From NCBI GenBank assembly GCA_964527735.1, contig CAZGPG010000012.1:45866-109865 (forward strand): a stretch of DNA of 64,000 nt, written 5' to 3'. The first letter of the stretch is position 1; every line of letters begins with the position of its first letter. Source of the DNA: JBEBVQ01 sp964527735 (GTDB taxonomy: Bacteria; Bacteroidota; Bacteroidia; Chitinophagales; Chitinophagaceae). Position numbers and translations under genes: made by a program. A model generated the notes under the pieces. It was not told the DNA's origin, searched no databases, and saw only the letters and a program-made list of their open reading frames with translations. Positions 7,982 through 16,360 of this stretch are shown one piece after another.

Positions 7982-10018
7982 TTATAATACAGTAGCAGCA
8001 ACCAACCCGGCCCGTTTCAGCAAAGCATCCGGCTGCGGCTCCCTGCCACGGAAAGCGACATACAGCTCCATCGGGTCCGCCGTCCCACCTTTGCTTAAAA
8101 GCGTTTTGAAACGCGCCGCCGTTTCCGGAGAAAAGATATCCGTCTCCTTAAAATAAGCGAAAGCATCTGCATCCAGTACCTCCGCCCATTTGTAGGAGTA
8201 ATACCCCGCGGCATATCCACCTGCAAAGATGTGCGAAAAGGACGGGCTGACGGCAGTACCGGTCACATCGGGATACATCCTTGTTGCACCCATAACCGCT
8301 TCTTCAAAAGCCGGAATGCTTTCCTCTTGCGGTAATCCGTCGGTATGATATGCCATATCCAGCAAGCCAAACCCGATCTGGCGGAGCGTCTGGTATCCCT
8401 GCATGAAATGGGCCGACTGTACGATCTTGTCAATCTTCTCTTCCGGGAGCGGCTCACCTGTCTGGTAATGCCGGGCAAAGTCATTTAGAAAATCCTTTTC
8501 ATAACAATAATTTTCCATGAACTGGGAAGGTAATTCGACAAAATCCCAGTATACATTCGTCCCCGACAGGCTTTCATATCGGGTATCGGCCAGTATGCCG
8601 TGCAGTGCGTGGCCGAACTCATGGAATAACGTGGTTACTTCCGTAAAAGTAAGCAGCGACGGCACCTCCCCTACAGACCGGGAGAAATTGCAGACGATGG
8701 AAATTTGGGGACGCACATGATGTGTTCCATCCCGGTATTGCCCCCGCCAGATGGTCATCCAGGCTCCCGGCCGCTTACCCTTTCGCGGGTAAAAATCCGT
8801 GTATAGCAATGCCTTATGCTGTCCATCCTCTAATACTTCATACACATTTACCTCCGGGTGGTATTGCTCAATATCTTCCCGTAGCACGAAGCTAAGCCCA
8901 TACAGCCGGCCCGCAGCATCGAAAGCGGCCCGCAGCACCTGACTCAACGGAAAGTAAGGTTTCAGCTCTTCTTCGGAGAACGCATATCTGGCCTCCCGGA
9001 GCTTCTCGGCATAAAAAGCGTGATCCCAGGGCATCAGATGGTCAATACCATCGTGCGCTGCCAGCGCCGCCAGTTCCCGGACCTCCGCTTTGGCAAAAGG
9101 CTTCGCCCTGTCGAGCAGATCCTGCAAAAACGTGACTACCTTTTCCCGGCTGCCGGCCATTCTTTCCTGCAATACAAAATCAGCATGGTTTACGAATCCG
9201 AGCAACTGTGCACGCTCCTTCCGGAGCGCCGCTATCTTCCGGATGTTTTCTTCGTTATTATATTCATTATCCTGGAAAGCCTTTCTGCCGGCTGCAAAAT
9301 GTATCTGCTGTCTTAATGCCCGGTTGCCGGCATATTTCAGGAAAGGCATCAGACTTGGAGATTGCAAGGTGAACACCCACCCCTCCAGGTTTCTGCTGCC
9401 AGCCTCGCCGGCAGCGGCCTGCACAGCCGACTCCGGCAGTCCCTGCAGGTCTTCCCTGTTCGTAACGTGCAGGAAGTATGCATTCGTTTCATGCAGCACA
9501 TTGCGGGCAAACTGCACACCCGATACAGACAACTCCTGGTCGATCTCCCGGATCCGTTCTTTTTCCGCTGCACCGAGCAGGGCGCCGTTACGGATAAATC
9601 CTTTATAAGTCTTGTCGAGCAGGCGGGCGTCTTCAGGATCAAGGGAAGCCCTGTCCGTATGGTCCGCCACGTACTTTACCCGCCCGAACAACACCTCGTT
9701 CAGTATGATATCATTACTGTGAGCGGCCAGCAGGGGGGAGATCGTCTGTGCCGTCTCTTCCATAAGATCATTGGTTTCCGCAGCGTTAAGATTAAAGAAC
9801 ACGGCAGATGCGATATCCAACTGCTTACCGGCTTTTTCAAGGGCAACGATTGTGTTGGCAAAATCCGGAGTACGTGGATCACCGGTAATGGATGCAATTT
9901 CCTGCCTGGCTTCATCTATCAATGTCCGGATCGCCGGTTCATAATGTTCATCCCTTATCCGGCTGAAGGGCACGCTCGCGAACGGAGTATCGAAAGCAAG
10001 TAAAAGCGGGTTGTTCAT
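7982..10018 (-). CDS. M3 family metallopeptidase (oligopeptidase A / dipeptidyl carboxypeptidase type)
   Basis: The 678-residue protein has the length and layout of E. coli PrlC and Dcp. The zinc site HEFGHALHG lies near residue 466 in the context TTLFHEFGH, with the downstream Glu expected in YWDFVELPSQFMENYC. The C-terminal FSHIFAGGYAAGYYSYKWAEVLDADAF region is typical of the family and lines the closed channel. It degrades short peptides in the cytoplasm, finishing proteasome- or protease-derived fragments; no signal peptide is seen. The ATG 10018 lies behind a TACCTTTGC promoter-like element. The downstream barrel gene starts 33 bases after its stop and could be co-transcribed. Confidence 0.92.
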   Translation of the reverse strand: MNNPLLLAFDTPFASVPFSRIRDEHYEPAIRTLIDEARQEIASITGDPRTPDFANTIVALEKAGKQLDIASAVFFNLNAAETNDLMEETAQTISPLLAAHSNDIILNEVLFGRVKYVADHTDRASLDPEDARLLDKTYKGFIRNGALLGAAEKERIREIDQELSVSGVQFARNVLHETNAYFLHVTNREDLQGLPESAVQAAAGEAGSRNLEGWVFTLQSPSLMPFLKYAGNRALRQQIHFAAGRKAFQDNEYNNEENIRKIAALRKERAQLLGFVNHADFVLQERMAGSREKVVTFLQDLLDRAKPFAKAEVRELAALAAHDGIDHLMPWDHAFYAEKLREARYAFSEEELKPYFPLSQVLRAAFDAAGRLYGLSFVLREDIEQYHPEVNVYEVLEDGQHKALLYTDFYPRKGKRPGAWMTIWRGQYRDGTHHVRPQISIVCNFSRSVGEVPSLLTFTEVTTLFHEFGHALHGILADTRYESLSGTNVYWDFVELPSQFMENYCYEKDFLNDFARHYQTGEPLPEEKIDKIVQSAHFMQGYQTLRQIGFGLLDMAYHTDGLPQEESIPAFEEAVMGATRMYPDVTGTAVSPSFSHIFAGGYAAGYYSYKWAEVLDADAFAYFKETDIFSPETAARFKTLLSKGGTADPMELYVAFRGREPQPDALLKRAGLVAATVL

Positions 10019-10072
10019 CTAAATTCTTTAAAGCAGTTAATACTATTGCAACGCTGAAAAAACAGCGTACTG

Positions 10073-10080
10073 CAAAGGTA
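10073..10080 (-). promoter_or_regulatory. Candidate -7 promoter for M3 peptidase gene, with hairpin in the 5' UTR
   Basis: On the minus strand TACCTTTGCA matches the Bacteroidota -7 element. Transcription would start near 10066. The 5' end would then hold a small hairpin, ACGCTG/CAGCGT with a six-base loop (10051-10068), which could protect the transcript. Confidence 0.45.
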
Positions 10081-10110
10081 GCCTGTTTTCAATTTCACCT
10101 CCGGAAAAGC

Positions 10111-11121
10111 TCATACCTTTTTCCTCTTCTTTTCTACCCACCTGCCCAACAGCCAGAAGCTGACGGCGAGCACCAGGAAAAAGACACCTTTATTGGTATT
10201 GTCCCAAAAATATTCGAAGTAACGGGTGTAAAGATTCAGCAACAGGGAGATAATGCCGATATCCCGCGCCAGATTGTCGCGGTAGCGGACACCGAGGTAA
10301 AGCAACAGGCCGGAAGCAAAGAAAAACAAAGCGGCATACAATATCACCTGGCTTTGCCGTACCACAGTCCAGGCTGCATAAGAACCATAGTTCCCGAAAA
10401 TGGAAATACCCCAGAGCGCGGTGAATAAAGCGATCAGCCCGTAAGCGAACGTCAGACGCCGGTAATGCCGCAGGTGCGGGATGTATCCCTGTCCCCATGA
10501 TACCCCCAGCAGCAACAGGCCGAGCGGCACAAACCGCATCGGGAAGTTCATGCCCAGGAAAAGGTTCTGTGTGCTCTGCCAGGCAGTAAATGCGCTATAC
10601 CAGCCTGTGCATGCGATCAACGCACCCAGCCACAATGACACAGAACGAAACCAGGCGCCCAGCACACCCAGCAGTATCGTTGCCAGCAACAGAACCGTGC
10701 TGTAATGCAGACGGTGTTCAAAATCCTTGCAGCAATACACAAGAGAGGTCAGTGCCACAAGGCCACCCAGTATCATGAACAGCTCCCGGGAGAATACACT
10801 GAACCGGTCATACCGCCGGCGGAGGTAAGCAAACCACGCCCCGGCCAATACTGCCGTAATGCCGCCGATAAGCCAGTTACTGAGCGCAAAATGTTTCCTG
10901 ATGACCTCCAGCAGCTTGTCATCAATAAAGATGGCCACAAAGGCCAGAAGGGTGCATGATATGGCAATCAGGAAGAAGTACTGCGCCATTTGACCGGCCG
11001 GTTTCTTCAATTGTACCGACTGCAACAGGACTTGTTTTTGCGCTGCGTCCAGCTTCCCTTCCTGCTCCCAGGTATCCAGCGCCTGCCGTATAGTTTTATA
11101 TTCACTGTCGTCTACTTCCAT
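10111..11121 (-). CDS. DUF2157-like polytopic membrane protein
   Basis: I start this gene at ATG 11121 (MEVDDSEYKTIRQALDTW), because the longer frame to 11223 has no plausible N-terminus. The protein is then ~336 residues. Residues 1-45 form a soluble acidic helical region (EGKLDAAQKQVLLQSV) like the N-terminal segment of DUF2157 proteins. About nine to ten hydrophobic segments follow, ending in a basic tail, VEKKRKKV. No transport or enzyme motif is visible, so the function is unknown; inner-membrane location is expected. It is divergent from the small gene at 11228 and sits 92 bases upstream of the M3 peptidase start on the same strand. Confidence 0.72.
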   Translation of the reverse strand: MEVDDSEYKTIRQALDTWEQEGKLDAAQKQVLLQSVQLKKPAGQMAQYFFLIAISCTLLAFVAIFIDDKLLEVIRKHFALSNWLIGGITAVLAGAWFAYLRRRYDRFSVFSRELFMILGGLVALTSLVYCCKDFEHRLHYSTVLLLATILLGVLGAWFRSVSLWLGALIACTGWYSAFTAWQSTQNLFLGMNFPMRFVPLGLLLLGVSWGQGYIPHLRHYRRLTFAYGLIALFTALWGISIFGNYGSYAAWTVVRQSQVILYAALFFFASGLLLYLGVRYRDNLARDIGIISLLLNLYTRYFEYFWDNTNKGVFFLVLAVSFWLLGRWVEKKRKKV

Positions 11122-11227
11122 ATATGTCCATGTTCTGCTACCGGTTCGCACCGGGGGGATCATTAAAAGTAAAAAATCACAGGAACTTGTCTTACATTTA
11201 TTGTACGGGAGTAGAAACAACAATCAT

Positions 11228-11539
11228 ATGTGGCATAGAATCACGACAACGGCTCAGCTTGCAACGCTCGAAGCCGGAGAAAACATAGTAAAATATCCGG
11301 TCTCTGGCGGACCGGCTGCCGACTTCAGTGAGGCCAATCCGGACAATATATCCCTGCGGGTCATTACACAAAACGATCCGCTCAGCGAAACGCTCGCTAT
11401 TACGGTAGTACCCAGCAAGGTTAAATACGATGCGATCCTGGGTATCGGCGGAGTGGTATTCGGCCCGGTAGAAAAATCATACAATACTATTATTGCAGAA
11501 GGCACGTGGTGGTTTTTCGACCATACCACCCAGCAATAA
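11228..11539 (+). CDS. Small conserved-looking hypothetical protein
   Basis: This frame encodes ~103 residues from ATG 11228 (MWHRITTTAQL); an earlier in-frame start at 11201 would overlap the divergent promoter region. The protein is soluble, beta-rich and without Cys, signal or membrane segment. It ends with IIAEGTWWFFDHTTQQ. Codon pattern and a clean start/stop support a real gene, lying 41 bases before the EamA transporter gene on the same strand. A TACATTTA near 11193-11200 could be its -7 element with one mismatch. I do not recognise a family and give no function. Confidence 0.55.
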   Translation: MWHRITTTAQLATLEAGENIVKYPVSGGPAADFSEANPDNISLRVITQNDPLSETLAITVVPSKVKYDAILGIGGVVFGPVEKSYNTIIAEGTWWFFDHTTQQ

Positions 11540-11580
11540 CATACCTCTGCTAAGCATAAAGAGATTATCCGTATGGCATC

Positions 11581-12477
11581 ATGAAAACTGATCTGACGAA
11601 GGCATACCTGGCTTTAGCTGTGGTATGCGTGGCATGGGGGACTACATACTTTGCCATGCTCATCGGTGTGAAGACGTTCCCCCCGTTTATGTTTTCAGGC
11701 ATACGGCAAACTACCGCAGGTATTATACTGTTAGCGTTCCTGTTGTTTTCACGCAGATTGAGCAAGCTGTCCCGGCAGGACGTATTGCACTTATGCATAC
11801 CGGGCATCCTGATGATCTCACTGGGCAACGGTATTATCGGATGGAGCGAACGCTATATCCCCAGCGGATTGGCGGCGTTGATCGTATCGATTATGCCCGT
11901 TTATATCGTAATCATCAGCTACTTCAGCGGCGCCGATCGCAAAAAGCCTAACGGCCGGGTACTCGCCGGCCTGCTGCTGGGCACACTGGGAGTGGTCCTT
12001 ATATTCCGGGATAACGTGAAGGATCTTGCAAATCCTGGTTATTTCACCGGTATGATCGTTGCTTTTATAGCCTGTTTTGCATGGGCATCCGGCAGCGTAT
12101 ATGCCAAATACAAGCCCGTACGCGTCAATGCCCTGACCAATGCAGCCATACAAATGACCGGCGGCGGGCTGGCGCTGGTACTGGCGGGGTTTGTCTTCGA
12201 CGATCTGGCAGAATTTAAAACCGTCTCTTCAGAGAGCATCTGGTCGTTGCTTTACCTGATTATTGTCGGATCGCTGCTTACATACAGTTGCTTCGTCTAT
12301 GCGCTGGAAAAGCTGCCGGTGGGACTGGTATCCATTTATGCCTATATCAACCCGTTCATTGCTCTGCTGCTGGGGTTTCTCTTCCTGAATGAAAAGCTGA
12401 CCTGGATGACGCTGCTGGCTTTGGCAGCCACATTGAGCGGCGTTTATTTCATCAACCGGGGATACCGGAAAACGTAG
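11581..12477 (+). CDS. EamA-family (DMT superfamily) transporter
   Basis: The 298-residue protein has ten hydrophobic segments arranged as two EamA halves of five. The N-terminal half opens with VVCVAWGTTYFAMLIGV, and the second begins near ACFAWASGSVYAKYK. The end of each half has the conserved strong-Pro pattern, as in SIYAYINPFIALLLGFLFLNEKLTW. These inner-membrane proteins usually export amino acids, nucleobases or other metabolites; substrate unknown. The TAG stop (12475-12477) lies inside a palindromic repeat beginning GTAGGG, so the last base triplet of the gene is supplied by the repeat. It is convergent with the cytochrome gene. Confidence 0.88.
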   Translation: MKTDLTKAYLALAVVCVAWGTTYFAMLIGVKTFPPFMFSGIRQTTAGIILLAFLLFSRRLSKLSRQDVLHLCIPGILMISLGNGIIGWSERYIPSGLAALIVSIMPVYIVIISYFSGADRKKPNGRVLAGLLLGTLGVVLIFRDNVKDLANPGYFTGMIVAFIACFAWASGSVYAKYKPVRVNALTNAAIQMTGGGLALVLAGFVFDDLAEFKTVSSESIWSLLYLIIVGSLLTYSCFVYALEKLPVGLVSIYAYINPFIALLLGFLFLNEKLTWMTLLALAATLSGVYFINRGYRKT

Positions 12478-12553
12478 GGACGCCCCTTGTGGGCGCCCGA
12501 CTTGCAGTTGTCTGTTATTCTTGAATAAGGGCAACCGCAAGGGTTGCCCCTAC
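12474..12553. repeat. 80-bp bimodular palindromic repeat (GTAGGG...CCCCTAC)
   Basis: The element opens with GTAGGGACG and closes with CCCCTAC, so its ends are inverted. It contains two hairpins: an imperfect one (CGCCC/GGGCG, around 12481-12495) and a perfect one, GGGCAACC (12529-12536) with GGTTGCCC (12542-12549). Two palindromes in one unit recall REP/BIME elements. It lies between convergent genes and overlaps the EamA stop codon. No transposase is in the window. Confidence 0.65.
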
Positions 12554-12567
12554 CGCTTGCCCCGTCA

Positions 12568-13572
12568 TTATCGGGCAGATGTCCCCCCTGCGTTCGCCAT
12601 CACCTTTTCATACCGAACCACTTCATGATCTATTGCCGGCAGGCTCTGCAGATAATCATAGATTGCTTCGAGGTCAGACTCCGACATACCGGCGTACATC
12701 GTCCAGGGCATCGGGGTATTAAGGTCGGCAGCCGTATATGTATCAGACTGGTAGCTGCTGTCCAGGTACATCCTGAACCGCTGTACGAACCCGGGGCGGG
12801 TCCAGTTGCCGATACCATTTTCCATATGCGGCGTGATATTGGGTGAGCGGACAATACCTGCAGGCATACGAAACTCCATCCCACCGCCGAACTCACTCCC
12901 CGGTATGATCCGGCCTTTCTCCTGCCGGCTGTGGCAATCCACACAACTGGCGGCATTCACCAGGTACCTGCCATAATTGATACGGTCACTTTCGGACGGT
13001 CGTTTTTGAAACGAAGGATTTTCCGGCATCGTATTGATCAGCAGGGATACAGGAAAATCTATCTCCCGTGACGGCAACGTACTCGCTACAGGAGCCAGGG
13101 TACGGATGTATGCAATGATTGCATAAATATCTTCATGGTCCATATGCCCGTAATGCTGATAAGGCATTACAGGGAATAACGCCTCCCCGTTTTTACGCAC
13201 ACCGGCAGTCACGGCCCGGAGTATCTCTCCGTCCGTCCAGTCTTTCAGTGCAGCGGGCGTAATATTCCGGGCATAAAAAACGCCGGGGAAACCCATATTC
13301 CGGTCAAATATCTCACCGCCACCACCGAAACCACCTGCTGCAAGCGGACCGGAAAAAAGAGACCAGTCGCGGGTACTATGACAATCCATACAAACAGCCA
13401 CATGATTCGCCAGGTAACGGCCACGTTCAATCCTTTCCGGGGTTTGCTCTATATGGATATCCGGCGCGGCGGCTACATCGGGTAAAGCGGTATTTAAATA
13501 GATACCCGCGCCTGCAATAATTGCGATGAACAGCAACAGGGTAAGACTCGTAATTTTGAATATCTTTTTCAT
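12568..13572 (-). CDS. Diheme cytochrome c family protein
   Basis: Starting at ATG 13572 (MKKIFKITSLTLLLFIAIIAGAGIY), the protein has ~334 residues with an N-terminal membrane anchor or uncleaved signal, then two cytochrome c domains. Heme motifs are C61-M-D-C64-H65 and C210-V-D-C213-H214. Candidate axial Met residues lie in FPVMPYQHYG and in TPMPWTMYAGMSE. The longer upstream frame to 13737 lacks a sensible N-terminus. It would carry electrons in the periplasm, anchored to the inner membrane; the partner is not identified. The fasciclin gene, the four-cysteine Crp/Fnr regulator and its possible operators lie next door, which fits a redox-responsive neighbourhood. Confidence 0.87.
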   Translation of the reverse strand: MKKIFKITSLTLLLFIAIIAGAGIYLNTALPDVAAAPDIHIEQTPERIERGRYLANHVAVCMDCHSTRDWSLFSGPLAAGGFGGGGEIFDRNMGFPGVFYARNITPAALKDWTDGEILRAVTAGVRKNGEALFPVMPYQHYGHMDHEDIYAIIAYIRTLAPVASTLPSREIDFPVSLLINTMPENPSFQKRPSESDRINYGRYLVNAASCVDCHSRQEKGRIIPGSEFGGGMEFRMPAGIVRSPNITPHMENGIGNWTRPGFVQRFRMYLDSSYQSDTYTAADLNTPMPWTMYAGMSESDLEAIYDYLQSLPAIDHEVVRYEKVMANAGGTSAR

Positions 13573-13711
13573 GAGGGGGAATACATAGATAAGATAACGA
13601 TCTGATATTTCCCAAATGTAAAAATATTTTTTCGGATATTGCAAATAGTTATTATGCCGGTAAAAACACCGGGGCGCAATCATCCGGTAATGACACAACT
13701 GTTGCATCCTG

Positions 13712-14269
13712 TTAAGACCCCGGAAGCAACACGGCATCTACCACATAAATAATCCCGTTGGATGCAGGTATTTCCGCCAGTATTTTTGCCGAGTTATTGA
13801 TCAGAATATCATCACCATTTCTTGATATCTGAATACTGCCTCCGTTCACCTGTCCCAGGGTCTGACCATCATGCAGCATATCTTCTTTGAATACGCCCAG
13901 GGAAACATGATACTCCAGAATATCAGCCAGCTTGTCGCGGTTGGCCGGCTTCAGCAGATCGTCGAGCACCCCCGCCGGAAGTTTGTCGAAAGCGGCATTA
14001 ACCGGAGCAAATACAGTAAATGGTCCCGCATTGGATAACGCATCTACAAGATTAGCCTCCTGTACAGCCTTCACCAGGGTGGAATGATCCTTGCTTCCGA
14101 CAGCTATCTGTACCACATTTCTCTGGGATACATCGTCGCTCACACCCGATTGGCCGTATTGTACAGAGGTCTCAGACTTGTCGTCGGTAACAGGGCGGGA
14201 GGTACTGCTGCAATTAATAAATGTCGTAATAAGTATGCCGTGCAGGAACAACATTATGATCTTTTTCAT
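13712..14269 (-). CDS. Fasciclin (FAS1) domain lipoprotein
   Basis: The 185-residue protein begins with a signal peptide and a possible lipidation Cys at position 20 (TTFINC; the Asn before Cys is unusual). Residues ~50-185 form one FAS1 domain with the two hallmark blocks: H1, GPFTVFAPVNAAFDKLP, and H2, ending in NGIIYVVDAVLLP, with the central YH motif in LEYHVSLG. FAS1 lipoproteins are extracytoplasmic and often adhesive; a precise role is unknown. A TGAT-N4-ATCA site 53 bases upstream of the start suggests control by the nearby Crp/Fnr-type regulator. The cytochrome start (13572) lies 140 bases downstream, so co-transcription is possible. Confidence 0.88.
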   Translation of the reverse strand: MKKIIMLFLHGILITTFINCSSTSRPVTDDKSETSVQYGQSGVSDDVSQRNVVQIAVGSKDHSTLVKAVQEANLVDALSNAGPFTVFAPVNAAFDKLPAGVLDDLLKPANRDKLADILEYHVSLGVFKEDMLHDGQTLGQVNGGSIQISRNGDDILINNSAKILAEIPASNGIIYVVDAVLLPGS

Positions 14270-14321
14270 CGTTCGTTAATTTTTATGGAATAAAGCTAAC
14301 ATTATTGGGAAAAAGAAAATA

Positions 14322-14333
14322 TGATCTATATCA
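14322..14333. promoter_or_regulatory. FNR-like operator upstream of fasciclin gene
   Basis: TGAT-CTAT-ATCA, extended to TATGAT...ATCATA, is a perfect dyad with the half-site and 4-base spacing of Crp/Fnr-family FNR boxes (TTGAT-N4-ATCAA). It lies 53-64 bases before the fasciclin ATG. The same dyad occurs beside the Crp/Fnr gene itself (16276-16289). Confidence 0.6.
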
Positions 14334-14418
14334 TAAAAAGAAAAATAAGGTGTGTATATCACAGGCGATGGCGGGACAAGCCTCAATAGCACTTGTCATG
14401 GATTGCAGTAGCCGCAGA

Positions 14419-16203
14419 TCATCCGGCAAGCAACTGCGCTTCGGCCTGTGTTAATTCATAATTGATATCCGCGGGATCATGTTCGGTGCCTATCCGTGAA
14501 AGCAGCTGCCTGTAATAAAGGATACCTTCCAGCAGGTTCTTTTTAAAGATCTCCTTATTACGCTTCATTTTTTCTGTGACCGGCTCTGTTTTCCGGTTCA
14601 GTTCTTTGTTATAATATCTGATATACAAATGCAGCTCGTTTATGAACATGTGCAGCCGCTTTAGCTGATTGCCGAGAAAGGTCCTGCCATATATATGATC
14701 CACCATTTCTTTAAGAGAAAAGACCCCTGAAAAGTAGGCCAGGTTCGGGCCGGGGCATATGGTCACAGCAGACAGCTTATGTTCTACCGGCATCTGATTC
14801 TTTAGTAATGCGGCGGCGCCCAGCCCTTCACACAGGCAATCCTTTTCGGTTACCCGCTCTATCGCTTCATGCAGCTCATCCGGAGGAAGCCCGCTTTCTT
14901 TTAATTGTTTTATTTTAAGATGCTGGTATTGCCTGGACGCCGTACAGATCGGCATGTCTGTAAACTCAGTATTACTGGAAAGATATTTTTTATAGCAGGG
15001 GCTGCCCGGCCGTCCCTTGCGGATCCGTTCCTGCCTTTGTATTTCCGAAGTACTGTCGCGAAAGTTATTAAAAGGCACACCGAGCGGCGATGCATAGCTC
15101 AGGTAATAGTCCTCTTTCCGGGCATTGGCCAGTTGGTGCAGCGTACCTTCATCCACAGTGGTCGCCTCCGGCACAAGCAGGAAGGGGCTGCCCCACCCCA
15201 CGCTGTCCATACCGTAATGATCCAGCAGGAACGCCTGTTCTTTTGCGGTCCCGACACCTCCCTGCGCGGTGATCCGCTGCTCCGGCATACCGGCAAAAGT
15301 GTTTCTGTCCTGCGCTGCATGTGCCGCACAACATTGGTGGTACAATTCATCACGCAGCGATACCCTGTTCTGTTTAAATTCTTCAAGAATGGGGCCCAGC
15401 AACAGACCATCGGTCGGGAATGCATGCCCTCCGCAGTTGAGGCCCGATTCGATCCGGAACTCGGAAACCCAAATTCCTTTTTTAGCCAGGATTTTTCCCT
15501 GTATGAGCGCCGAGCGGTAATCGCTGACTTTTATAATGACCTTCTTCTGCAGCTCCCCCTGACTGTCTGGATAAAAACAATCCAGTTGCCCGAGGTAATG
15601 ATACAATCGCGGATTATAGCCTGCTGAAAACACCACGGAAGAGCTCAGCGTACTGTTGGCAAACCCTCTCAGGGCAGACATGGCATCGGCATATTCCGGC
15701 GGCATCATTATCCCCTCTTTAGTATATTGATCCCTGTCTACCTTGGCCATAATATTAACATCAACGGAGCCGGCCTGAATGCTGTCGCGCAGTCCGCTTT
15801 CAATAGCTGTTCTTTCTGCGGGATAAGAAGCGTGCAGCATACTGTTATATTGCTTTTTGAGTACAGTATCTTCCGGCAGCAGCTCAAAATACCGGGTTAT
15901 CTCAGAGTCTGGCACGAAAGGCAGTTTCCGCAGGGTATTCAGCTGCAGGGTAACGACTGTGTGTATGAGGTTGAGGTAAGCAGTAATGCGGCGGGCGCGG
16001 TAATCCTGCTCATGATCATGTATCGGCACGAAAGTGATCTCGTAGAGCCTCGAGTAATGCCGCCTCATACTTTCGAGCAATTGATCTTCAATGATAGAGA
16101 TGACGGAGCTGATCCCAAAACGTGCTACTTTCAGCGGTGTATCAATCGTAAATGCCAGTCCCATAACGGGTATGTGGAATTTGTGGTATGCGGATGAGAA
16201 CAT
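14419..16203 (-). CDS. Large cysteine-containing protein with nitronate-monooxygenase-like TIM-barrel signature
   Basis: I start at ATG 16203 (MFSSAYHKFHIPVMG), giving 594 residues; an ORF extension reaches 16248. The N-terminal IPVMGLAFTIDTPLKVA resembles the first strand of FMN TIM barrels. SGLNCGGHAFPTDGLLLGP and ITAQGGVGTAKEQAF...DSVGWGSPFLL resemble the substrate and FMN-phosphate regions of nitronate monooxygenase. The C-terminal third has cysteines at about 403, 420, 456, 458 and 483 (PCYKK, PICTAS, CLCEG, TICPGP), which could hold a metal or Fe-S cluster. It lacks a signal peptide. The divergent Crp/Fnr gene and a shared FNR-like box suggest induction by oxygen or redox change. The family assignment is tentative. 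Confidence 0.6.
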   Translation of the reverse strand: MFSSAYHKFHIPVMGLAFTIDTPLKVARFGISSVISIIEDQLLESMRRHYSRLYEITFVPIHDHEQDYRARRITAYLNLIHTVVTLQLNTLRKLPFVPDSEITRYFELLPEDTVLKKQYNSMLHASYPAERTAIESGLRDSIQAGSVDVNIMAKVDRDQYTKEGIMMPPEYADAMSALRGFANSTLSSSVVFSAGYNPRLYHYLGQLDCFYPDSQGELQKKVIIKVSDYRSALIQGKILAKKGIWVSEFRIESGLNCGGHAFPTDGLLLGPILEEFKQNRVSLRDELYHQCCAAHAAQDRNTFAGMPEQRITAQGGVGTAKEQAFLLDHYGMDSVGWGSPFLLVPEATTVDEGTLHQLANARKEDYYLSYASPLGVPFNNFRDSTSEIQRQERIRKGRPGSPCYKKYLSSNTEFTDMPICTASRQYQHLKIKQLKESGLPPDELHEAIERVTEKDCLCEGLGAAALLKNQMPVEHKLSAVTICPGPNLAYFSGVFSLKEMVDHIYGRTFLGNQLKRLHMFINELHLYIRYYNKELNRKTEPVTEKMKRNKEIFKKNLLEGILYYRQLLSRIGTEHDPADINYELTQAEAQLLAG

Positions 16204-16275
16204 TGATTTATTTAAATGATAAATAGCGGTAGAAAAGTAAAACATCAAAGTTCAAGGGTAGCCATCACCAAAAAC

Positions 16276-16289
16276 ATGATTAATATCAT
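16276..16289. promoter_or_regulatory. FNR-like operator in divergent promoter region
   Basis: ATGAT-TAAT-ATCAT is a 14-bp perfect dyad with FNR-type spacing, between the divergent 594-residue protein gene and the Crp/Fnr gene. It lies ~73 bases before the latter and ~72 before the former, so it could serve both, including autoregulation. Confidence 0.62.
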
Positions 16290-16360
16290 TTCTTATACCA
16301 ACAATTGTATGGAACCGGCGCCTTGCTAAAGGTTATTTTTGTTTATCATAATGTACTCCT

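Noticed and set aside
14905..15627. 240-residue + strand frame opposite the NMO-like gene
   Set aside because: No signature, and the opposite strand has a 594-residue protein with conserved-looking motifs.
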